Source: an uncultured Clostridia bacterium (GTDB taxonomy: Bacteria; Bacillota; Clostridia; TANB77; CAG-508). From it: 5,921 bases of DNA. The first letter of the stretch is position 1. Each line of letters opens with the position of its first letter. Below, piece after piece: positions 1 through 4,848 of the stretch. A program made the position numbers and the translations under genes. Below the pieces are notes generated by a model that did not search any database, had not been told where the DNA came from, and saw nothing but the letters and a program-made list of their open reading frames with translations. The stretch is from assembly GCA_948485625.1 (NCBI GenBank), contig CAOMRW010000042.1, positions 1-5,921 of the forward strand. The letters run 5' to 3'.

Positions 1-100
1 TTTGGTATTTCTCTCTTTTTTATTTTTACTGTGACATATCTATTGTAAACCTATATATGTATAAAAAGCAAAAAAAATTATACATGTTTTTAAAATATAT

Positions 101-262
101 ATAATTTTTGGTTTGTATTAGGTAAGTTTTGTGCAAATAGAGATAGGAATAAAATATAAAACCATGTCAAATAGTCCTAACTATAAAATTAATAAAGCCT
201 GTTTTGGCTTATTATTATAACAATAAACTTTACACAAAATTTTAATTCAAAATCTAATTATA
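101..262. mobile_element. Possible MITE or IS256-family end remnant (imperfect inverted repeats)
   Basis: GGTAAGTTTTGTGCAAA at 121-137 faces TTTACACAAAATTTTA at 229-244, whose reverse complement is TAAAATTTTGTGTAAA. The outward flanks (about 101-117 and 245-262) also resemble each other loosely when inverted, both beginning ATAATT. The orientation, with TTTGTGTAAA running inward from each side, is that of IS256-family ends. About 90 bases without a transposase lie between. No target-site duplication is evident. In such AT-rich DNA the outer similarity may be accidental. Confidence 0.3.
190..214 (-). terminator. Weak hairpin, possible transcript end for the protease-like gene
   Basis: AAGCC (195-199) pairs with GGCTT (206-210) around a 6-nt loop, extended by four AT pairs past a bulged A. 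On the minus strand the stem is followed by TATTAATTTT. It is the first GC-bearing hairpin downstream of the protease-like gene, about 160 bases past its stop codon. It sits inside the possible mobile remnant, so it may equally belong to that. Confidence 0.3.
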
Positions 263-356
263 AAGTTTTTACAATTTAAAATTTGAAATTTTATTTTTAT
301 AGTTTTCTTTTTTATTTTATGTCTAATTTTTATTTAAAAAATTTATTTTTAAATTT

Positions 357-373
357 CTATTTTCTTAAAATAG
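357..373 (-). other. Small AT hairpin just after the protease-like gene
   Basis: CTATTTT at 357-363 pairs perfectly with AAAATAG at 367-373 around a 3-nt loop, one base beyond the stop codon at 375-377. The stem has a single GC pair and no immediate U-run on the minus strand, so as a terminator it would be weak. The GC-bearing hairpin near 190-214 is an alternative transcript end. Confidence 0.3.
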
Positions 374-374
374 C

Positions 375-1229
375 CTATTCCCTACTCATATCTTGTTTGC
401 AATATTTTATTTTTAACGTTTTACTTGGTTCATAACTAAATATTTTATTTTTCTTTTTATTATTTAATTCTATTACAAATTCATCTCCATCTGTACAAAA
501 TTCACCAAGTATTTCTGTATCATTACATATATATATAATTTCTGAATCGTTTTTATTTATTTTTAAATAAAAAGTTTTGCCTTGATAAAGAAAGGAAGAA
601 GTTTTATTATTATAAGCTTCTTGTAATACATCTCCGAAAGTTATAGGTTTAGTAGCTTTCTTTCTTCTAATATCTTGATAACCATCTTTTGCTATTTCAT
701 AATATGCATCTTGATCTAAAAACATATCTTTATTGCATTGAGGCAAATTTTTTATTGTTTCAGATCTATATTCTTGTTTTACTACAGCAAAAACAGCCTC
801 TGAATCATGTTCTAAAGTTCCCCATCCTTGAAAACTTCCAGGTAAATTGCATTCATGTTTATCAGTAGCATTTCCATTTTCATCAATACGTATAAAATGG
901 TGCCCTGTTTTTCCTGACCTAAATATAACTACATATTCCTCTTCTTTAAGCTCTGTATCTGATAATAATCTAACAAAAGGATATAGCTCTATAATTCTTA
1001 ATACTTGTTCTTCGAAAGTATAATTATTTCCAGAAAATATGCATATTGGAATTTGTAAGGCGTATCCTCCGCAATTTTGAATTTGTTTCATATAATGTTC
1101 TAAACCATTAATATCTTTATTTTTATTATAGTATTCAATAGCCTCTTTTAATTGTGCATATGCTTCAATATCTATATCAAATCCTAATTTTTTGATGTAG
1201 TTTTTTAAAGCTTCATATTCTAAAGTCAT
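375..1229 (-). CDS. Unrecognised protein with papain-like Cys/His arrangement
   Basis: I do not recognise this 284-residue protein. It has no signal peptide or membrane segment and looks cytoplasmic, or exported by a non-classical route. Residues 1-50 are charged and helical. NCGGYAL at 52-58, at the start of a predicted helix, resembles the Cys-bearing motif of papain-fold enzymes. A strand EEYVVIF (97-103) leads to GHHFIRIDENG (109-119), with His110 or His111 as candidate catalytic histidine and Asp116 or Asn118 as candidate third residue. QGWGTLEHDSEAVFAVV (134-150) then closes the domain. After a linker, a second smaller domain at about 195-275 begins ITFGDVLQEAY and contains FLYQGKTFYLKI and a beta-rich end. 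The start is firm: GAGGTGA at 1236-1242 lies six bases from ATG, one of the strongest ribosome sites in the window. It is probably monocistronic, with a terminator upstream and a gene-free region downstream. A peptidase, amidase or deamidase role is inferred from motif order only. Confidence 0.85.
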   Translation of the reverse strand: MTLEYEALKNYIKKLGFDIDIEAYAQLKEAIEYYNKNKDINGLEHYMKQIQNCGGYALQIPICIFSGNNYTFEEQVLRIIELYPFVRLLSDTELKEEEYVVIFRSGKTGHHFIRIDENGNATDKHECNLPGSFQGWGTLEHDSEAVFAVVKQEYRSETIKNLPQCNKDMFLDQDAYYEIAKDGYQDIRRKKATKPITFGDVLQEAYNNKTSSFLYQGKTFYLKINKNDSEIIYICNDTEILGEFCTDGDEFVIELNNKKKNKIFSYEPSKTLKIKYCKQDMSRE

Positions 1230-1248
1230 AATTTATCACCTCAAAATT

Positions 1249-1278
1249 ATTATAACATTATATATGCAAAAATGTAAA
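1249..1278 (-). promoter_or_regulatory. Possible promoter of the protease-like gene
   Basis: On the minus strand, TTTACA (1278-1273) and a perfect TATAAT (1254-1249) are separated by 18 bases. A transcript starting the normal distance after this -10 would begin at or within the Shine-Dalgarno sequence, leaving an unusually short leader. An alternative TATAAT at 1262-1257 would give a better leader but has no recognisable -35. The true start is therefore undecided. Confidence 0.3.
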
Positions 1279-1373
1279 TTTATTTATGAAGTTATATTTT
1301 TTATAATTTATTTTTTAATAATATTCTAAAAGTTACTACTCCTTTTAGAGATAAAATTTCTCTTTAATGTATT

Positions 1374-1409
1374 AAAAATAGCAAGAGATTTTATACCATT
1401 GCTATTTTT
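1374..1409 (-). terminator. Hairpin terminator after the MBOAT-DHHW unit (potentially bidirectional)
   Basis: AAAAATAGCAA at 1374-1384 pairs perfectly with TTGCTATTTTT at 1399-1409 (11 bp, 14-nt loop). The A-run and T-run flanking the GC-containing core give a U-rich end on either strand. It lies about 130 bases beyond the DHHW stop codon and before the promoter region of the next minus-strand gene, so it most likely ends the acyltransferase transcript. No plus-strand gene is nearby to need it. Confidence 0.7.
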
Positions 1410-1538
1410 TTACTAAAACTTTTTTGGAGAAATATTTTTAGCTACTTCACACTTTTTTTGAACGAAATTAGTGCAATATTTTCATACTTAAGAGTATAAT
1501 ATATCAATTTCCTAAAGGCAATTTTACTACCATATTTA

Positions 1539-2621
1539 TTATTTCATAGAAGAACTATTATTAATAAGCAAAGTGCTGTATATAAACAATACATCTTTGT
1601 TATCAAATTCAACATAATTACCTAATATCTTTGGAGATATGTATCTTGTATCAATTAATGTTACCTTATGATATTCCTTTACTAATAATGGTGCCAAACT
1701 ACTTCCATATGAATCTCTAAAAATGATTAGTTCTTTATCTGGGTTTCCTTTTGGATTTTCTATTGTTAGTAATGGCACTGCACCTGATAGATAAATATCA
1801 TATTTATCTGGTGCATTTATTTTTTTGAAATCATATATTTTTGTTGTTAACTTTTTTTCATAATTATATACTATACAATTTGATATTATATCATTTGTTA
1901 AGATTCGTATTTCATCAGTTTCTTTTACTATTGGAAATTGCCCTGCATATACACCTTTAAAATCTACTACTTTATTTTCTTTGTAATTATTATCCAGTTT
2001 CAAATTCATTTGAGTAGCAATCTTGTTTACAACTTTTTGCAATCGTTCTTGTTTCCAATGAGAATCTGTTGAATAATAACAAGACAAATCTAAACAATCG
2101 AATATATCAATATAATTTGCCCATTCTATTTTCATCATATTTTGTAACTTTTGATAATCTAGTTTAAGATGGTTATCATTTACAAAATAATTTTTATCAG
2201 GAACAATTGTATAATAAATTTTATTTGTTTCATCTAAGTATTTTTGATTAACCTCATTCATCTTATTTACTATATTAGTAACTGATTTTTCATTTAGGGG
2301 ATATATTTGTTCAATTAATTTTTGGTCATATTCATAAATATTATTACTGTCTTGTTTTTTTAGTATATTCATTTCTATGTTAGCTTTTATGATTCTAAAG
2401 TTTTCTCTTTGCATAAATTGATCCATTGTGTACTTTTCAAATTTTTCAAAAAAACTACCATTAAATAATACCTCTAAGGAAAATTCAGGAAATTGTTGTA
2501 ATCTTCTTCTTTCTGACAAAGATATTTCTGTATTTTCTTTCATTATATTTACAAATAATATACTAATAATTACAAAAGAGAAAGATATTGTTACTACTAT
2601 ATTTTTTATTCTATCATTCAT
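1539..2621 (-). CDS. DHHW-family (AlgJ-like, SGNH-type) protein, partner of the MBOAT protein
   Basis: This 360-residue protein has one N-terminal membrane segment at about 8-26 and the rest outside the cell. It belongs to the DHHW/AlgJ-AlgX-like group with an SGNH-hydrolase fold, which works with MBOAT proteins in O-acetylation of extracellular polysaccharide. Visible family marks are SERRRLQQFPEFS (36-48), NGSFFEKFEKY and DQFMQR (54-72), TIVPDKNYF (138-146), YIDIFD (170-175), the signature TDSHW (185-189) supplying the Asp and His of a putative catalytic pair, SGAVPLLTIENP (279-290), and FRDSYGSSLAPLL (301-313) with Ser304 as the likely nucleophile. The usual DHHW motif is DSHW here, a conservative change that keeps Asp186 and His188. 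The start is chosen by GGAGG at 2629-2633, seven bases from ATG. An ATG at 2628 is out of frame and stops after four codons. The gene follows the MBOAT gene by 12 bases, suggesting translational coupling. Whether it transfers or removes acyl groups is not shown. Confidence 0.9.
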   Translation of the reverse strand: MNDRIKNIVVTISFSFVIISILFVNIMKENTEISLSERRRLQQFPEFSLEVLFNGSFFEKFEKYTMDQFMQRENFRIIKANIEMNILKKQDSNNIYEYDQKLIEQIYPLNEKSVTNIVNKMNEVNQKYLDETNKIYYTIVPDKNYFVNDNHLKLDYQKLQNMMKIEWANYIDIFDCLDLSCYYSTDSHWKQERLQKVVNKIATQMNLKLDNNYKENKVVDFKGVYAGQFPIVKETDEIRILTNDIISNCIVYNYEKKLTTKIYDFKKINAPDKYDIYLSGAVPLLTIENPKGNPDKELIIFRDSYGSSLAPLLVKEYHKVTLIDTRYISPKILGNYVEFDNKDVLFIYSTLLINNSSSMK

Positions 2622-2633
2622 AAAACATCCTCC

Positions 2634-4025
2634 CTAAAATCTAAAATATAAAAATGGATTATATGAATTGTCTACTAAATATGCTGTTACGATTAAAAGC
2701 ATGATTATCATATAAACTGGTTCTAAAATGTTAATTACTTTGTTTATGTTTTCATTTTTCTTAAGTTTCAATATTATATTTTTAAGAACTGGAGTGGCAC
2801 CAATTAATGCAATAATTAACACTATTCCATAACTTTTTAGATAGTATAATGTATATGAATTTGTTAAATTTTCTCCATTCGCTCCAAATAATCCTATAAT
2901 ATTTTTCCAGGCTTCTTTCATACTTTCTGCATTAAATATTACAAAACTTATCATAACAATAAATAGTACATATATTCTTTTAAAAAAGCTAGGAAATTTT
3001 TCTAAATATTTTCCTAAAAATACTTTTTCCATAATTAACATAATACCAAATAATAATCCCCATATAACAAAGTTCCAACTTGCACCATGCCATATACCAG
3101 TAAGTCCCCATACAATTAATATGTTCCTTATTTGCTTTTTTAATCCTTCCCTATTTCCTCCAAGTGGTATATATATGTAATCCCTATACCAAGAACCTAA
3201 AGATATGTGCCATCTTCTCCAAAACTCTGTAATACTTTTTGAAATATAAGGATAATTAAAATTCTCTAAGAAATGGAATCCCAATATTCTTCCTAAACCT
3301 ATTGCCATATCAGAATATGCAGAAAAATCGAAATAAATTTGTAACATGTAACTAATTGCAAATATCCAATAAAATATTATACTTTTTTCATCAGTAATAG
3401 TAAATTGTTTACACAATTCACCTAACATATTAGCAATTAACACTTTTTTACCAAGACCTATTATAAATCTACTTGCACCATAAGAAAAATTTTCAAAGCT
3501 ATGCTCTCTATTATCTAATTCTTTCTCTATTGTTTCATACCTTACGATTGGTCCTGCTATTAACTGTGGAAATAATGATACATATGTTGCAAGTTTCAAA
3601 AAGCTTTTCTGCACTCCTACTTTACCTCTATATACATCAATTACATAGCTAAGGATTTGAAAAGTATAAAAAGATATTCCTATTGGTAAAGCAATTCTTA
3701 AAAGGGATAAATTTATATTTAATAAATGATTTACATTTAATATAATAAAATCTGTATATTTAAAAATACATAATAAACTAATATGAATTGTAATACTAAT
3801 TACTAATAAGCTTTTTTTCTTGTACTTATCAATTAATATAGCTCCAACATAAGCTACTAAAATTTCAGCTAACATTAGAAAAATATATTTTGGTTCACCA
3901 TAAAAATAGAATAGCATTGATGCAATAAATAACACAAAATTCTTTATTTTTTTTGGTACAATAAAATAAAAAACTATAACAATTGGTAAAAAATAATATA
4001 TAAAGCTAATACTTGTAAATAACAT
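2634..4025 (-). CDS. MBOAT-family O-acyltransferase (AlgI/DltB-like)
   Basis: This is a polytopic membrane enzyme of 463 residues, the usual AlgI length. It is expected to pass acyl groups, normally acetyl, from the cytoplasm to an extracellular glycan with the help of a partner protein. The N-terminus (MLFTSISFIYYF) and the C-terminus (NPFLYFRF) are both typical, so the gene is complete. Family hallmarks are ALPIGISFYTFQILSY at 112-127, QLIAGPIVRY at 154-163, YFDFSAYSDMAIGLGR at 231-246, EFWRRWHISLGSWYRDYIYI at 267-286, and GIWHGASW at 310-317 with the invariant catalytic-site histidine at 313. His273 is the second conserved histidine. About ten hydrophobic segments are visible. ATG is preceded by a modest AGGA site (about 4030-4033). 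The stop is 12 bases before the DHHW gene, so the two are almost certainly co-translated partners. The specific substrate cannot be read from the sequence. Calling it algI would overstate this, because no alginate genes are present. Confidence 0.95.
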   Translation of the reverse strand: MLFTSISFIYYFLPIVIVFYFIVPKKIKNFVLFIASMLFYFYGEPKYIFLMLAEILVAYVGAILIDKYKKKSLLVISITIHISLLCIFKYTDFIILNVNHLLNINLSLLRIALPIGISFYTFQILSYVIDVYRGKVGVQKSFLKLATYVSLFPQLIAGPIVRYETIEKELDNREHSFENFSYGASRFIIGLGKKVLIANMLGELCKQFTITDEKSIIFYWIFAISYMLQIYFDFSAYSDMAIGLGRILGFHFLENFNYPYISKSITEFWRRWHISLGSWYRDYIYIPLGGNREGLKKQIRNILIVWGLTGIWHGASWNFVIWGLLFGIMLIMEKVFLGKYLEKFPSFFKRIYVLFIVMISFVIFNAESMKEAWKNIIGLFGANGENLTNSYTLYYLKSYGIVLIIALIGATPVLKNIILKLKKNENINKVINILEPVYMIIMLLIVTAYLVDNSYNPFLYFRF

Positions 4026-4042
4026 TTTTTCCTACTTTCTAA

Positions 4043-4085
4043 TTAACAATAAAGCTTCCAACTTTATTGGAAACCTTATTGTTAA
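4043..4085 (-). promoter_or_regulatory. Intercistronic hairpin between the DUF4358-like and MBOAT genes
   Basis: A perfect 10-bp outer stem (TTAACAATAA at 4043-4052 with TTATTGTTAA at 4076-4085) encloses a second 5-bp stem (TTCCA 4056-4060 with TGGAA 4068-4072, 7-nt loop), with a small mismatch region between. It fills most of the 76-base gap between the two genes. On the minus strand it is followed by TTAATTAGAAAG rather than a U-run, so it is not a classic terminator. It could be an RNA processing or stability element, a weak attenuator, or a dyad bound by a protein. Confidence 0.5.
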
Positions 4086-4101
4086 GCTATTTTATTTTAA
4101 A

Positions 4102-4677
4102 TTACATTTCTGGTGGCAACTCAATATCTGCTATTTCTGATTTTTCTAATTCTTTACCAATGTCATTTTCAACAAAATTTTTAAATTCTTCATATACTGG
4201 TTTTGCCCATTCTTCACTAGACATTACTAAAAATATAATATTTTCATAATTTGTAATATATAGTTTTTCAGCTGAAACACAAATCCATCTTCTCATATCA
4301 ATGTTATCTAACATTTCTTGTTTCATTTGCTCTATATCAGCATTTTCACTTACTTTAACAACTGCAAGTGAATATGCTTGAGAATTAATAAATGGTACAG
4401 ATACAACTAATTCCTCAACATTAGCATTTGATTTTAAACCAGTATAAACATTAACTTGAGTTTCATCACTTACATCTATTACTGCATTCTCCAAAGAAGG
4501 TAACTCTACTTTTCCATTAGAATAAATTGTGTTTAACATATTTTGCATTTCTTCAGCTGTTTGAAGTTTTTTCTCTTTTGGTGCTTTGCCATTGTTGTTT
4601 TTTATGAATAAAATTCCACCTACAATAATAGTAATTACTAAAACAAGTGAAATAATTATAATAATTGATTTTTTCAT
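4102..4677 (-). CDS. DUF4358-like membrane-anchored extracytoplasmic protein
   Basis: This 191-residue protein probably acts outside the membrane beside the acyltransferase pair encoded downstream. Residues 1-3 are MKK, followed by a very hydrophobic segment at about 4-25 with no lipobox cysteine, so it is either an uncleaved N-terminal anchor or a signal peptide. The remainder is an acidic globular domain. Residues 86-107 (VEELVVSVPF..., SLAVVKV), a helix at about 114-127, and a strand pair with RRWICV (129-134) followed by IIFLVM (147-152) follow the layout I associate with DUF4358. That family is uncharacterised and is often found next to AlgI-like and DHHW genes in Clostridia. The start is fixed by AAAGGAG at 4684-4690, six bases from ATG. 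The next gene begins 76 bases on, across a hairpin, so co-transcription is likely but not certain. The exact biochemical role is unknown. The domain assignment is by eye and should be treated as moderate. Confidence 0.72.
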   Translation of the reverse strand: MKKSIIIIISLVLVITIIVGGILFIKNNNGKAPKEKKLQTAEEMQNMLNTIYSNGKVELPSLENAVIDVSDETQVNVYTGLKSNANVEELVVSVPFINSQAYSLAVVKVSENADIEQMKQEMLDNIDMRRWICVSAEKLYITNYENIIFLVMSSEEWAKPVYEEFKNFVENDIGKELEKSEIADIELPPEM

Positions 4678-4721
4678 AATTTTCTCCTTTACTATTTTAA
4701 AATTTTATATAATATGAATAT

Positions 4722-4750
4722 ATTTTATTATAAAAAACTATCTTTGTAAA
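4722..4750 (-). promoter_or_regulatory. Candidate sigma-A promoter for the DUF4358-MBOAT-DHHW unit
   Basis: On the minus strand, TTTACA (4750-4745) and TAAAAT (4727-4722) are 17 bases apart, a good sigma-A spacing. They stand about 45 bases upstream of the start codon at 4677, downstream of the terminator of the preceding gene. The surrounding DNA is so AT-rich that -10-like hexamers are common, so this is a candidate only. Confidence 0.4.
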
Positions 4751-4778
4751 TACTTTTTTAGTTTTAAAAAGTGCCCTA

Positions 4779-4798
4779 TTAGGTAAATTTTGTGTAAA
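4779..4798. other. TTTTGTGTAAA motif, possible IS256-family end remnant
   Basis: The bases TTAGGTAAATTTTGTGTAAA match, with two differences, TTAGGTAAGTTTTGTGCAAA at 118-137. The last part also matches, in inverse orientation, 229-244. TTGTGTAAA after an AT-rich stretch is typical of the terminal inverted repeats of IS256-family elements. No transposase or partner end is seen next to this copy, so it is at most a scar; chance similarity in AT-rich DNA is possible. Confidence 0.3.
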
Positions 4799-4799
4799 C

Positions 4800-4831
4800 A
4801 AAAGTAAGTAATTTTTCAACTACTTACTTTT
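4800..4831 (-). terminator. Hairpin terminator after the BspA-like gene
   Basis: A perfect 11-bp inverted repeat (4800-4810 with 4821-4831, core AAAGTAAGTA / TACTTACTTT, 10-nt loop) lies 17 bases beyond the TAA of the surface-protein gene. On the minus strand the last stem bases run into TTTTGTTT. The stem is AT-rich, but position and shape fit an intrinsic terminator separating this gene from the DUF4358-like gene. Confidence 0.68.
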
Positions 4832-4848
4832 ACAATTTTATTATTAAA

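Larger units (their letters stand above)
1..374. other. Gene-free AT-rich region
   Basis: I see no coding sequence with a credible ribosome site, and no RNA gene, in these 374 bases. They contain an 8-bp AT stem (57-64 with 78-85), a pair of opposed TTTTGTGTAAA-type motifs described separately, a small GC-bearing hairpin near 195-210, and almost pure A/T from about 240 to the stop codon of the protease-like gene. The region may be a degraded insertion site between gene blocks. Confidence 0.55.
1230..1538. other. Intergenic region between the DHHW gene and the protease-like gene
   Basis: This 309-base gap holds the 1374-1409 terminator, a weaker AGAGA/TCTCT dyad near 1336-1353, and, next to the following gene, its promoter region and Shine-Dalgarno sequence. 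The 130 bases after the DHHW stop (1410-1538) are AT-rich with an imperfect palindrome around ATACTTAAGAGTAT (about 1484-1498). I see no coding sequence, tRNA or riboswitch. Confidence 0.6.

Noticed and set aside
57..85. ATGTATAA/TTATACAT hairpin as a terminator
   Set aside because: The stem is almost entirely A/T with a 13-nt A-rich loop, and no gene in the window ends next to it. It is not distinguishable from chance in this composition.
164..220. Tiny plus-strand frame, ATG to TAA, 18 codons (MSNSPNYKINKACFGLLL)
   Set aside because: The nearest AGGA is about 15 bases before ATG, too far. The peptide is short and the frame runs through the hairpin of a possible mobile remnant.
1295..1345. 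AAAGGAG on the minus strand near 1340, as a ribosome site for an extra small gene
   Set aside because: No ATG, GTG or TTG follows at a usable distance, and the following bases are stop-rich.
2626..2628. ATG at 2628 as start of the DHHW gene
   Set aside because: It is out of frame with the gene, meets TGA after four codons, and abuts the Shine-Dalgarno sequence with no spacing.
2428..2637. Plus-strand open frame of 69 codons
   Set aside because: It lies wholly opposite the N-terminal part of the DHHW gene, has no ribosome site of note and no recognisable protein features. It is a shadow of AT-rich antisense sequence.
4067..4249. Plus-strand open frame of 60 codons
   Set aside because: It overlaps the intercistronic hairpin and the 3' end of the DUF4358-like gene in antisense. 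Its start is inside the hairpin loop and no Shine-Dalgarno sequence precedes it.
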